A DNA stretch of 64,000 nt, taken from the NCBI GenBank assembly GCA_902760755.1, contig CACWHK010000018.1, positions 26,175-90,174 on the forward strand, written 5' to 3'. This DNA is from an uncultured Lachnospiraceae bacterium (lineage in GTDB: Bacteria; Bacillota; Clostridia; Lachnospirales; Lachnospiraceae). Within the stretch, counting starts at the first letter, position 1. Every line of letters begins with the position of its first letter. Shown here piece after piece: positions 54,462 to 63,302 of the stretch. The position numbers and the translations under genes were made by a program. The notes under the pieces were generated by a model. The model was not told the origin of the DNA, did not search any database, and saw nothing but the letters and a program-made list of their open reading frames with translations.

Positions 54462-55932
54462 CGTTGGAATTGTAAGCTTGAAGCATTTGATCCTGGAGGA
54501 AATGGCCCGCATGGCGTGGGCCGGAACCCTTACCTCCGAGGATAAGGAGGCACTGGTCTATAAGATCATCCCGGGACCGCTGGCACAGTACCGGTGCTGC
54601 ATCTATAAGGAGCGGGAGATCGTTCGGCAGCGGATCCGCCTGGCGGAGGGACTCTCGGCCAGCGCGGACCCGGCGCGGCAGTCGGATCTGGTGATCCAGG
54701 TGCTGTCCCCGGCCTGCGAGGAGTGCCCCATCTCGTCCTACACGGTAACTGACAACTGCAGGCTCTGTGTGGGAAAGGCCTGTCTTAACTCCTGCCAGTT
54801 CGGAGCCATCTCCATAGGCCATCACAGGTCCCATATCGACCCGGCCAAGTGCAAGGAGTGCGGCAAATGTGCCGCCGCCTGCCCCTATTCCGCCATCGCG
54901 CATCTGGAGCGTCCCTGCAAGAAGGCCTGCCCCACCGGGGCTATCACCTACGACGAGTACGGCATCTGCAAGATCGACGAAGAGAAATGCGTTCAGTGCG
55001 GGCACTGTGTGCACGCATGCCCCTTCGGAGCCATCGCAGCCAAGTCCTTCCTGGTGGGCCTGATCGAAGAGATCAAGGCCGGGAAGGAAGTGATCGCCAT
55101 GTGTGCGCCTGCAACGGAAGGCCAGTTCGGGCCGGATATCTCCATGGCATCCATCCGTGCGGCCGTAAAGGAACTGGGCTTTGCGGATATGGTGGAGGTC
55201 GGACTGGGCGGAGACATGACTGCGGCCTATGAGTCAAAGGAATGGGCAGAAGCCCTTGCGGAAGGGCGGAAGATGACCACCTCCTGCTGTCCCGCGTTTA
55301 TCGGAATGCTGCGGAAGCACTTCCCGGAGCAGTTTAAGGAGAACATGTCAAATGTGGTTTCTCCCATGTGTGCCATCTCCCGGTACCTGAAGGCCACCCA
55401 TCCCGGCTGTGTCACCGTCTTTATCGGCCCCTGTATGGCCAAAAAGAGCGAGGCTCTGGACAAATCCGTTCCCGGAAATGCCGATTATGTTATGACCTAC
55501 GGCGAATTCCGTGCACTGCTTCGTTCCAAGGACGTGGAGCTGAAGCCGGTGGATGACCCCTATCAGGAAGCCTCCATTTTCGGAAAACGATTCGCCACCA
55601 GCGGAGGCGTGGCAAATGCCGTGATCGAGTGTATGAAAGAACGCGGGGTGGATCCCGGCGACATCAAGCTTCGCAAATGTGCCGGCGGTACCGAATGCAT
55701 GCAGGCCCTGACCCTGCTCAAATTCGGAAAACTTCCCGAAGACTTCATCGAAGGCATGGCCTGTCCCGGCGGCTGCGTCGGCGGCCCCTCCAAACATAAA
55801 ACCGAAACCGAGATCATCAAAGCCCGCGAAGGCCTCCTCAAAAACGCCGACGCGAGAAATGTCCTTGACAATCTCGCCAACTATCCCATGTCCTCTTTCT
55901 CCATGTACCGCGATGGACATATGGACGACTAG
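54448..55932 (+). CDS. [FeFe]-hydrogenase-like protein, monomeric group B type
   Basis: 494 residues. The N-terminus has CEECPISSYTVTDNCRLC, then ferredoxin-like Cys motifs CKECGKCAAACP and CVQCGHCVHACP. The H-cluster motifs are TSCCPAF (first Cys 280), IGPCMAKKSE and EGMACPGGCVGG. The presence of all three and TSCCPAF fit group B hydrogenases, whose roles (H2 evolution or sensing) are less known than group A. It overlaps the ABC ATPase gene by 14 bases, so expression is coupled to the transporter. Maturation genes are not in the window. Confidence 0.88.
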   Translation: MITNDVGIVSLKHLILEEMARMAWAGTLTSEDKEALVYKIIPGPLAQYRCCIYKEREIVRQRIRLAEGLSASADPARQSDLVIQVLSPACEECPISSYTVTDNCRLCVGKACLNSCQFGAISIGHHRSHIDPAKCKECGKCAAACPYSAIAHLERPCKKACPTGAITYDEYGICKIDEEKCVQCGHCVHACPFGAIAAKSFLVGLIEEIKAGKEVIAMCAPATEGQFGPDISMASIRAAVKELGFADMVEVGLGGDMTAAYESKEWAEALAEGRKMTTSCCPAFIGMLRKHFPEQFKENMSNVVSPMCAISRYLKATHPGCVTVFIGPCMAKKSEALDKSVPGNADYVMTYGEFRALLRSKDVELKPVDDPYQEASIFGKRFATSGGVANAVIECMKERGVDPGDIKLRKCAGGTECMQALTLLKFGKLPEDFIEGMACPGGCVGGPSKHKTETEIIKAREGLLKNADARNVLDNLANYPMSSFSMYRDGHMDD

Positions 55933-56262
55933 GATTATTGTTTGGGAGAGGGCCTTAAACCCAGGTGGGTGTCAATCCGGAATACAGGCGCGTCATGTCC
56001 GGCCACGATGCTATTTTCGAGGACGTTGCGGGTCTCGGCACTTGGCAATCCGCGTGCATCGCACGCGGGAAGCCTATGTGCGTCCTCGAAAAAGCATCAG
56101 TGGCATAGGACACAGCGCCGAGGATTTTTTGTGTGATGGGAATCGTGCCAACGATTACTTGACGGTGACCTTTGGATACAAACAGTTGAGCATGGAAACC
56201 AAGTATGTTATTATGATTAAGGTGGTCGCTATGAATCAGCGGCCCATAAGGAGGAGGAAACT
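55933..56262. other. Non-coding interval with a long imperfect inverted repeat
   Basis: Arms at about 55989-56025 and 56079-56118 share GATGCT(A)TTTTCGAGGACG and its complement, with TGTCC...GCCAC matching GTGGC...GGACA further out. An 8-bp inner hairpin CCGCGTGC-ATC-GCACGCGG is at 56050-56068. ATTTTTTG follows at about 56124. It may be a MITE, a small RNA or an elaborate terminator. No coding gene is supported. Confidence 0.65.
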
Positions 56263-56628
56263 ATGGCAGAGACAATGACATTCGAGCAGGCTCTGAACCT
56301 GTACAAAATCCGCTACCGCGTCATGTACCACAACTACCTTGAAAGCCTCGCTGACCCGAACGCCTTCATAACCCTCGAGAACATGTACGGCCGTCTTATG
56401 GAGATGCGCTATGTTCTGATGGAGCTCTACAAGGTAACCGAGGACGAGCTGGATGGTCTGGCAGATGATGCAAAGAACGACCGCCCGGTGATCATCACCC
56501 GCGGCGACCACATTCGCACCATGACAGACGAAGAACTGGCAGACATGTTCCTCGACATCAAGGAAGGCAAGCTGAATCCGGCGGAGCTCACCGTAGACTG
56601 GCTGAAGGTAGAGGGAGAATTCCTGTAG
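56263..56628 (+). CDS. Small protein of unknown function
   Basis: 121 residues, largely helical: AEQALNLYKIRYRVMYHNYL-like N-terminus, DPNAFITLENMYGRLMEMRY in the middle and TDEELADMFLDIKEG...VDWLKVE at the end. The C-terminus recalls short phage-derived proteins that end in a WLK motif, but this is not enough for a call. AGGAGG precedes the ATG by 6 bases. It lies 4 bases before tatD. Confidence 0.65.
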   Translation: MAETMTFEQALNLYKIRYRVMYHNYLESLADPNAFITLENMYGRLMEMRYVLMELYKVTEDELDGLADDAKNDRPVIITRGDHIRTMTDEELADMFLDIKEGKLNPAELTVDWLKVEGEFL

Positions 56629-56632
56629 GATC

Positions 56633-57451
56633 ATGGAGATAAAGTATTACGATATAGGTCTGAATCTGTTCTCGGCCCAGTTCAAGCACCCGGATAAGGT
56701 GCTGCAGCGGGCAGCAGAGGAAGGCGTGGCCTGTATCCTGACGGGGTCGGACCCGAAGGAGAACCGGACCATACATGAATATCTGACAGAGCAGAGCAGG
56801 AAGGACCCTTCGTTCCCACTGTACGGAACCGCAGGGCTGCACCCGCACAATGCGGACCGGTTCACGGAAGCAGACCTGGCAGTGGTGCGCCGCATTTACA
56901 GGGAGAATCCGCGGGTGGTAGCCGTGGGAGAGTGCGGTCTGGACTATAACCGCATGTTCTCGACGAAGCCGAACCAAAGGAAGGTTCTGGAGCAGTTTAT
57001 CGCCCTGGCGGAGGAGCTGGAGGCTCCCATGTTCCTGCATGAAAGAGATGCGGCGGAAGACTTCGCGGTGCTCTTTGCAGGGGTGCCGAAGGTGGTGGAA
57101 CGGTCCGTGGTGCACTGCTACACCGGAGACCGTGCGACCGTGGAGAAGTACCTCTCCATGGGCTTTTCCATCGGCGTGACCGGCTGGATCTGTGATGACC
57201 GGAGAGCCGACGAGCTCAGGGATGCCGTGGCAGTGATCCCGAAGGACCGGATCCTCATCGAAACGGATGCCCCGTATCTTACTCCGAGAAACGTTCCCGG
57301 ACTGGGACGTACAAATGTACCGGAGAACATCATTTACGTGGCAAGAACCCTGGCAGAGTATATGCACCTCCCGGAGGAAGAGCTGATCCGCTGTGCGAGA
57401 GAGAATACGGAACGGGTCTTCGGCCTTTCGAGGAATGAAACCACCGAATGA
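56633..57451 (+). CDS. TatD-family metal-dependent hydrolase/DNase
   Basis: 272 residues. YDIGLNLFSAQFKHPD at the N-terminus; GECGLDYNRMFS, FLHERDA, HCYTGD and ETDAPYLTP are the conserved metal-site motifs. TatD proteins are 3'-5' exonucleases or quality-control hydrolases. Four bases follow the small unknown gene and a terminator closes the unit. Confidence 0.92.
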   Translation: MEIKYYDIGLNLFSAQFKHPDKVLQRAAEEGVACILTGSDPKENRTIHEYLTEQSRKDPSFPLYGTAGLHPHNADRFTEADLAVVRRIYRENPRVVAVGECGLDYNRMFSTKPNQRKVLEQFIALAEELEAPMFLHERDAAEDFAVLFAGVPKVVERSVVHCYTGDRATVEKYLSMGFSIGVTGWICDDRRADELRDAVAVIPKDRILIETDAPYLTPRNVPGLGRTNVPENIIYVARTLAEYMHLPEEELIRCARENTERVFGLSRNETTE

Positions 57452-57456
57452 AACGT

Positions 57457-57498
57457 AAAAAGGAGCCTGACATTCCGTAGAATGTCGGGCTCCTTCTA
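57457..57498. terminator. Rho-independent terminator between tatD and the lipoprotein gene
   Basis: AAAAAGGAGCCTGACATTC and GAATGTCGGGCTCCTTCT. It can serve both convergent genes. Confidence 0.8.
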
Positions 57499-57509
57499 TC
57501 GTTCCGGTG

Positions 57510-57704
57510 TTACTCTCCCTTTATATCCAGCAGAGAATCCGGATTCGTCTGATTTGCGTTGTCCACGGCATCATTTGCCTTATCGATCAGGTTCTTGGCC
57601 AGATCTACCTGCTGGTCGCCTACCGTCTTCTCCGGTCCGCAACCGGTGAGTGTGGCTGCACCGAGAGCCAGGAGCGCGCCGATGATCAAAAGCTTCTTCT
57701 TCAT
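57510..57704 (-). CDS. Small lipoprotein
   Basis: 64 residues. A short basic start and hydrophobic segment are followed by the lipobox LTGC (Cys at about 23), then a Lys/Asp/Asn-rich helix ending DSLLDIKGE. The ATG at 57704 is 7 bases after AGGAGGAA. No family is recognised. It is likely membrane-anchored on the outer face. Confidence 0.75.
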   Translation of the reverse strand: MKKKLLIIGALLALGAATLTGCGPEKTVGDQQVDLAKNLIDKANDAVDNANQTNPDSLLDIKGE

Positions 57705-57842
57705 TTGGTATTCCTCCATCCATTTCCATGGGGCATGAAAAACGCCCATGGGATACCAGACAATCTCTTCTTTCATAGAGTACAACCTTTTTCCGGTTCC
57801 GTCAATGCTTATGCAAAGGACACAAAATGTTCACACTTTTTA

Positions 57843-57884
57843 TTAGCACTCACTATTGACGAGTGCTAACAGAAGTGGTATAAC
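57843..57884 (+). promoter_or_regulatory. CIRCE operator overlapping the hsp20 promoter
   Basis: TTAGCACTC (57843-57851), nine bases, GAGTGCTAA (57861-57869): a perfect CIRCE element, the operator of HrcA. It overlaps the -35 TTGACG (57856-57861), and TATAAC (57879-57884) is the -10, 17 bases later. Heat-shock derepression of the hsp20 gene is expected. Confidence 0.95.
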
Positions 57885-57967
57885 AGTATCAACAAAAGAA
57901 AAAAGCCCACCGAAAGATGGACTCCGGCAACCCGAAAGGGCCGCGAATAGAGAAAGGAGTGTTGAGT

Positions 57968-58405
57968 ATGTATTACCCGAATATTTTTAAAGGAACCGTT
58001 ATGGATGATCTGATGAATGAGCTGATGGGTTATCCCTGCAACCTGGAGAAGGAGAAGAAGGTGCCGGAGAGCATCGGCCGTATGGCAGCAGATGTGAAGG
58101 AGTATGACGACCGCTATGAGCTGGAGCTGGAGCTTCCGGGATTTAAGAAAGAGGAAGTGAAGGTTGAGCTGGAGGACGGATACCTGAAGATCTCCGCTGA
58201 GCATTCGGAAGAGACCGAGAAGAAGGATGACGAGGGCAAGTACCTCCGCAAGGAGCGCCATTACGGTAAGCTGCAGAGAAACTTCTACGTAGGCCCGAGA
58301 ACCAAGAAGGAAGGCATTAAGGCGGCCTTCGAAAATGGAGTGCTTGCACTGACCGTACAGAAGGAAAACGAAGAAGAGAAGAAGGAGATCATCGATATCC
58401 TGTAA
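57968..58405 (+). CDS. Hsp20/alpha-crystallin-family small heat-shock protein
   Basis: 145 residues. The alpha-crystallin domain is present: DVKEYDDRYELELELPGF, GYLKISAEH and a C-terminal ENGVLALTVQK, plus an acidic C-terminal tail (EEKKEIIDIL). It binds unfolding proteins without ATP. Controlled by CIRCE/HrcA (57843-57869). GAAAGGAG precedes the ATG by 9 bases. Confidence 0.93.
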   Translation: MYYPNIFKGTVMDDLMNELMGYPCNLEKEKKVPESIGRMAADVKEYDDRYELELELPGFKKEEVKVELEDGYLKISAEHSEETEKKDDEGKYLRKERHYGKLQRNFYVGPRTKKEGIKAAFENGVLALTVQKENEEEKKEIIDIL

Positions 58406-58440
58406 ACAGAGCAGCATAATAACATAGGATCATAGAAACA

Positions 58441-58492
58441 AAGAAGGGCCCGGGGTACTTCATGGAAAATGTAGTACCCCGGGCCCTTCTTC
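58441..58492. terminator. Bidirectional Rho-independent terminator
   Basis: AAGAAGGGCCCGGGGTACT and AGTACCCCGGGCCCTTCTT form a 19-bp stem between the convergent hsp20 and histidine-kinase genes. Confidence 0.88.
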
Positions 58493-58498
58493 GTATCT

Positions 58499-60067
58499 TT
58501 ACATGCCGGCGCTCGCCTGTTTTTCGCTGTTTTCCGGTGATTCATCTTCCGGTGTGGTTTCAGGTTCTGCTGAATCCGGCTCTTTGTTTGCTTCTCCCGG
58601 CTCGAATTCGACGGTCTCCGGTACACTGCCTGAATCCGGTTCAGGTTCTCCGATCGGTTCGCTGCCCGACTGCAGTTCATCATCGAATACGATGGGTCGC
58701 TCCTGTGCCTCCGGGGATTCCTCCGGAACTCCGTCGATCACGGTAGGTGCGGGCTGAACTAAAAGACTCTGGGGCAGGACTACACGGATCCGGGTTCCAA
58801 GCTCGGTACGGGACAGGATCTCGAAGTGTCCCTTGTGCCGGTCCACGATCCATTTGGCTATGGCAAGTCCGAGGCCGGTTCCCTTGATATCGCGGGCTTC
58901 ATCGGAGCGGTAGAAGCGCTCGAACATATGCTGCACGTCTGCTTCTGCCATACCGATTCCAGTATCCTGCACCTGCAGGTACAGGTCTCCGTCGTCGGTA
59001 CGTCCGGTGGAGATATAGATATCATCCCCTTCCTTGGTATACTTTGCTGCATTATCCACCAGGATTCGGATCGACTGCTTCAGCAGGGTCGGATCACCGA
59101 TCACCCGGGGCAGAGTCTCCGGAGATTTGAAGCGGTACTTATGCTTCTCATCGATCATCAGGGACTCCTCGTAGATCTCTTCCATCATGGCCTTCGGATC
59201 GATAGGCTCTTCCTTCAGCTGGGTACGTCCGGAATCACCGCGGGCCAGGAAGAGCAGCTGCTCCACCAGCTGGTGCATGTGATCCGCCTCATGTGTGATG
59301 GCGGTGATGGACTCGTTCAGGACATCCTCATCCTCGCGGCCCCAGCGCTCCAGCATGTTTGCGTAGCCCTGGATTACGGCGATGGGAGTGCGGAGCTCAT
59401 GGGAAGCATCATTGACGAACCGGGCCTGCTGCTGGTAGCTTTCATGCATGCGACGGAGCAGGTTGTTCATGGCTGCCTCGATGCCCTGCAGCTCCTGATC
59501 ACCCAGGGATGGCATCTGTTCCTGCTCGGGATCCAGTCCCTGGATGGCTTCCTCCAGACGCTGGAAGGAGGCATCTGCACCGCCCTCGGTCTGGTAGATG
59601 GCATCCGAAAATGTCATGCGGCTTATGGCATCCGCCTTCAGCGCGATCTCATTGATGGGGCGGAGGGTCTTCCGGATCTTCTGGGATTCCCCGTACCACC
59701 GGATGGCCACGGAGACGATCTCCACAAAGAGCAGGGTTCCTGCGATGGCTATGAGGAAGAAGATCAGCCGGCTGGCATTTTCACGCAGCAGCTCGGTTCC
59801 GTCCTTCTCCCGGATCAGGTATTCGATCCCCCAGAAGCCATCGGAGCTTGTGAAGGAACGGTCAACGTCGAACCTCAGCTCGCCAATCACCCGAAGCTCG
59901 GTATCGATAAACCAGCCGAAGGAGACGAGCAGAAGAGTCAGGAGATCGAAGGCTATGAACATAACGATCTTCTTGGCAAAGAGTTGATGATGCAGTTTTC
60001 TTGTAATGGAATTCATCCGCCGCAGCGGCTGATCCTCGCGTTGCTCTTTCTGTGCGTATTCCGGCAT
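58499..60067 (-). CDS. Sensor histidine kinase
   Basis: 522 residues. Two N-terminal transmembrane helices (about 34-55 and 100-122) flank a small extracytoplasmic domain. A HAMP-like linker leads to the DHp site ASHELRTPIAV (His in the phosphoacceptor helix), then N box NAAKYT, GIGM, and GTGLGLAIAKWIVD. The C-terminal ~80 residues form a Pro/Glu/Ser-rich acidic tail (about 440-522), an extension not found in most such kinases. It pairs with the response regulator 16 bases upstream in the same operon. Confidence 0.92.
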   Translation of the reverse strand: MPEYAQKEQREDQPLRRMNSITRKLHHQLFAKKIVMFIAFDLLTLLLVSFGWFIDTELRVIGELRFDVDRSFTSSDGFWGIEYLIREKDGTELLRENASRLIFFLIAIAGTLLFVEIVSVAIRWYGESQKIRKTLRPINEIALKADAISRMTFSDAIYQTEGGADASFQRLEEAIQGLDPEQEQMPSLGDQELQGIEAAMNNLLRRMHESYQQQARFVNDASHELRTPIAVIQGYANMLERWGREDEDVLNESITAITHEADHMHQLVEQLLFLARGDSGRTQLKEEPIDPKAMMEEIYEESLMIDEKHKYRFKSPETLPRVIGDPTLLKQSIRILVDNAAKYTKEGDDIYISTGRTDDGDLYLQVQDTGIGMAEADVQHMFERFYRSDEARDIKGTGLGLAIAKWIVDRHKGHFEILSRTELGTRIRVVLPQSLLVQPAPTVIDGVPEESPEAQERPIVFDDELQSGSEPIGEPEPDSGSVPETVEFEPGEANKEPDSAEPETTPEDESPENSEKQASAGM

Positions 60068-60083
60068 GGCATGCCTCCTCAGC

Positions 60084-60812
60084 TTATCCTTCGGATTTGA
60101 TCACATAACCAACCCCGCGGATGGTCTGGATCATTTTAACGTCATAAACTTCATCGATCTTGGCACGGATATGGCGGACGTAGACATCCACGATGTTGGT
60201 CTCGCCCAGATAATCGTATCCGCAGACACGCTCCAGCAGGGTGTCCCGGGGAAGTACGATGTCCATGTTGGAGAGCAGAGTCTCCAGCATCAGGAACTCA
60301 CGGTTGGTCATATCGATGATGGTTCCGTCATAACGAACCTCACGCTTCGGCATATCCAGCGTCAGCTTGCCCCAGCGGTAGGTACCGTCCGCCTGCTGTC
60401 CGTATGCGGTCTCCTCGGATTCCGGCTGACTCATGGAAGACGGAGCCTTCTCTGCATTTCGAAGGACCACACGGATCCGGGCCAGAAGCTCTTCGATGGC
60501 GAAGGGCTTGGTGATATAGTCGGAGGCTCCGGCATCCAGGCCGGATACCTTGTCCATCACGGCATCCCGGGCGGTGAGAAGAATGACGGGAACGTCGGAT
60601 GTGGTCCGAAGCCGCCGAAGCACCTCGAGACCGTTCAGACCCGGAAGCATGATATCAAGAAGGATCAGGTCAAACCCGCCCTTCTCGGCAATCTCCAGCG
60701 CATCCCGGCCATTTCCGCATTTCATGACCTCATAGCCCTCATGCTTCAGCTCCAGCTCCACAAAGCGGGCCAGCTTTTCCTCGTCCTCAACCACTAAAAT
60801 GTTCGCTTGCAT
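60084..60812 (-). CDS. OmpR-family response regulator
   Basis: 242 residues. Receiver domain (about 1-120) with ILVVEDEE, LLDIMLPGLNG (phospho-Asp) and ITKPFAIEEL; a Ser/Glu/Gln linker; and a C-terminal winged helix with LTNREFLMLE-like DMTNREFLMLE, NIVDVYVRHIRAKID and TIRGVGYVI. It regulates transcription with the downstream kinase. Confidence 0.94.
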   Translation of the reverse strand: MQANILVVEDEEKLARFVELELKHEGYEVMKCGNGRDALEIAEKGGFDLILLDIMLPGLNGLEVLRRLRTTSDVPVILLTARDAVMDKVSGLDAGASDYITKPFAIEELLARIRVVLRNAEKAPSSMSQPESEETAYGQQADGTYRWGKLTLDMPKREVRYDGTIIDMTNREFLMLETLLSNMDIVLPRDTLLERVCGYDYLGETNIVDVYVRHIRAKIDEVYDVKMIQTIRGVGYVIKSEG

Positions 60813-60885
60813 CTTGTTCCCCTTTCTGCGCCGTATTCATGAATTCGGGCGCATGACGCCGGTCGTCACCGGCTAAAGTGTCCTG

Positions 60886-61950
60886 TTACTTATCGTTTTT
60901 ATCTTCGTTGTCGTACTTTTTCGCCAGATCGTCCACTTCCTTCCTGGCAAATGTCTCATGGCGAACGGAGGTATCGATGTCCTCCTCCGGCTCGCTGTCG
61001 CGGCGACCGGCTCTTTCTGCCTTATCTCTGGCCTTTTGGATCTCGCGCTCTGCCTTGTCTCTGGCCTTCCGGATCTCGCGTTCTGCCTTGTCTTTCGCCT
61101 TCTGCAGCTCACGGGCTACCCGGTCCTCGGTCTTACGCATCTCCCGGTTGGCTCTGTCTTCCTCCCGGCGTGCCTCGCGGGCAGCTCTATCCTCTTCCTG
61201 ACGCGCTTCCCGGGCAGCTCTATCCTCTTCCTGACGTGCCTCACGGGCAGCTCTTTCCTCTTCCCGGCGTGCCTCACGGGCAGCTCTGTCCGCTTCCCAA
61301 CGTGCCTCCCGGGCAGCTCTTTCCTCTTCCCAACGTGCTTCCCGTTCTGCCTGCTCCGCGGCTCTTCTTGCCTCGCGCTCTGCCGGATCAACAGGCTCGG
61401 ACTCCCGGTGATAGCTGTCATGCATCCAGTTGGTTGCCTTGGTTCCGGCCTCGTCGATCATCCGGTTAACGGAAGAAAGATCGTCCTTTCCGGTGAAGCT
61501 GTATCGTACATCAAAGAACAGGGAGATGACGATGGCAACGATGATCCCGAAGTTAAAGAAGATCAGAATGATCACAAGCAGCAGGATCGGGATGCGGAAC
61601 TTCTCCTCGTTTTTATGGGATACCACCAGGTAGTTGTCCACGCTCTTACGAAATGCGGTCTTCAGGAGATGTCCCAGCTGATCCCAGAAGGAGGGGTCGC
61701 TGTTCTCACTCTGGCTCCGAACCACCACGTCCGGAACATTTTCGTAGGACTTCTTCTCATCTGTGTTGGTGGAGTAGGTGGACTGCTCGGGAGCCTTTGC
61801 ATGACCGAGTCGCTCCAGATAAACCATGGCGTCCAGAAGGTCGCCTTCGCAGGCTGCAAGAGCATCCCGCGCTTCCTCGAAGCTTACATTTGCGCGCTGT
61901 CTTAACTTTTCAATCTTATCGAATTCGTCCATGGGATTCTTATTTTCCAT
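60886..61950 (-). CDS. DUF4342/UBA-like domain membrane protein with hendecad charged helix
   Basis: 354 residues. The N-terminal FDKIEKLRQRANVSFEEARD (about 9-50) matches the UBA/DUF4342 three-helix fold. A linker follows, then one transmembrane helix (about 120-145). The rest, about 185-340, is a run of 11-residue repeats of the RAAREARxEED type, forming a highly charged continuous helix. C-terminal DLAKKYDNEDKNDK. It lies 73 bases upstream of the response regulator gene, in the same direction; the function is unknown. Confidence 0.8.
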   Translation of the reverse strand: MENKNPMDEFDKIEKLRQRANVSFEEARDALAACEGDLLDAMVYLERLGHAKAPEQSTYSTNTDEKKSYENVPDVVVRSQSENSDPSFWDQLGHLLKTAFRKSVDNYLVVSHKNEEKFRIPILLLVIILIFFNFGIIVAIVISLFFDVRYSFTGKDDLSSVNRMIDEAGTKATNWMHDSYHRESEPVDPAEREARRAAEQAEREARWEEERAAREARWEADRAAREARREEERAAREARQEEDRAAREARQEEDRAAREARREEDRANREMRKTEDRVARELQKAKDKAEREIRKARDKAEREIQKARDKAERAGRRDSEPEEDIDTSVRHETFARKEVDDLAKKYDNEDKNDK

Positions 61951-62074
61951 GATCGCTTCCTCCGTGTACTATGAAACCCGACGGGAGTCCCGGCGGGGAT
62001 TGCACCTCTTACTGTGAACATCCTATCAGAGGAAGATGAATGCGTCCTTGGAGTAAGATTAAAAATAGATTAAT

Positions 62075-62115
62075 TTTAAAGGGACGGTCCCGGAGTGCGT
62101 ACTCGGAGACCGCCC
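62075..62115 (-). terminator. Rho-independent terminator of pta
   Basis: On the minus strand GGGCGGTCTCCGAGT and ACTCCGGGACCGTCCC pair, followed by TTTAAAA. Confidence 0.75.
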
Positions 62116-62126
62116 ACTGTCTTTGT

Positions 62127-63110
62127 TTATGCAAAGGATGCGGTTATGATCGCCATGGAATAAACCTCGGTTGCGGTACACCCGCGGGAGAGGTCGTTGA
62201 TCGGGGAGTTAAGGCCCAGAAGGATCGGACCGTAGGCCTCGAAGTTACCCATGCGTTGTGCGATCTTATAGCCGATATTTCCGGCATTGATATCCGGGAA
62301 GATAAATGTATTCGCGTGGCCTGCCACCTGGGAGGTGGGGAATTTCTTGCTGGCTACGGAAGGAGATACGGCAGCGTCGAACTGCATCTCACCGTCGATA
62401 GGGATCTCCGGATTCCGAAGCTTGCACTTCTTTGCCGCGTTCCGCATCTTGTCCACATCCTCGCCGGAACCACTGCCCATGGTGGAGTAGCTGAGGAATG
62501 CAACCTGCGGGTCGATCCCGAAGATCTGGGCACATTTGATGGTCTCTTCGGCAATCTCCACCAGCTGATCCTCATTCGGCTTGATGTTGATGCTGCAGTC
62601 ACCCATGGCCAGAACTTCGTTCTTACCGGTAGCACCCGGACGGACCAGGATAAAGCAGGAGGATACGATCTTGTTCCCCGGCTTGGTCTTGATCAGCTGC
62701 AGGGCCGGCCGAACGGTATCTGCGGTAGAGTAGGTGGCACCGCCCAGCAGGCAGTCTGCATAGCCCATCTTCACCAGCATGGTACCGAAGTAGTTGTTCT
62801 GCCGGAGCAGGCGGCGTGCTTCCTCCTCGGTCGCACCCTTCTCCCGGCGGAGCTCCAGGAACTCGTCCACCATTTTATCAAAATCATCGAAGTTGTTTGG
62901 ATCGATGATGTTCGCGCCGCGAATATTGAAGCCGCTTTCTTCGGCGCTTTCATAGATATCCTCCGGATTTCCGATGAGGATCGGAGTGAGGAAGCTGCTG
63001 GCCAGAAGCCGGGATGACGCTTCCAGGATCCGGGAGTCTACACCTTCCGTGAAGACGATGGTCTTGGGACTTGCCTTCAGTTTGTCGATTAATTGTCTGA
63101 ACATGTTCAT
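62127..63110 (-). CDS. pta: Phosphate acetyltransferase
   Basis: 327 residues, the length of the short-type Pta. VFTEGVDSRILEA, GGATYSTADTVRPALQ, FLSYSTMGSG and IDGEMQFDAA are conserved segments. It interconverts acetyl-CoA and acetyl phosphate. No ackA gene is adjacent. Own promoter on the minus strand. Confidence 0.94.
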   Translation of the reverse strand: MNMFRQLIDKLKASPKTIVFTEGVDSRILEASSRLLASSFLTPILIGNPEDIYESAEESGFNIRGANIIDPNNFDDFDKMVDEFLELRREKGATEEEARRLLRQNNYFGTMLVKMGYADCLLGGATYSTADTVRPALQLIKTKPGNKIVSSCFILVRPGATGKNEVLAMGDCSINIKPNEDQLVEIAEETIKCAQIFGIDPQVAFLSYSTMGSGSGEDVDKMRNAAKKCKLRNPEIPIDGEMQFDAAVSPSVASKKFPTSQVAGHANTFIFPDINAGNIGYKIAQRMGNFEAYGPILLGLNSPINDLSRGCTATEVYSMAIITASFA

Positions 63111-63152
63111 AGCGATACCTTCTCATTCAAAAATATGTGAACCCTATCCAAA

Positions 63153-63181
63153 ATTATACTACTTCTGCAGGAGGCACGCAA
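63153..63181 (-). promoter_or_regulatory. Promoter of pta
   Basis: Reading the minus strand: TTGCGT (63176-63181), 17 bases, TATAAT (63153-63158), about 40 bases upstream of the start codon. Confidence 0.6.
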
Positions 63182-63241
63182 CCTGCAAATCGTGGTGACG
63201 ACCCTCGGGATTCGCCGGAAAACAGGGGGGAGGGAAAAGAA

Positions 63242-63270
63242 TCGACAAAACGGGAGGAAACGAGTATAAT
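63242..63270 (+). promoter_or_regulatory. Promoter of the racemase-like gene
   Basis: TCGACA (63242-63247), 17 bases, TATAAT (63265-63270), about 30 bases before the ATG. Confidence 0.55.
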
Positions 63271-63302
63271 AAACTATGTATGTTCAAAAACGGGAGAGGT
63301 AT

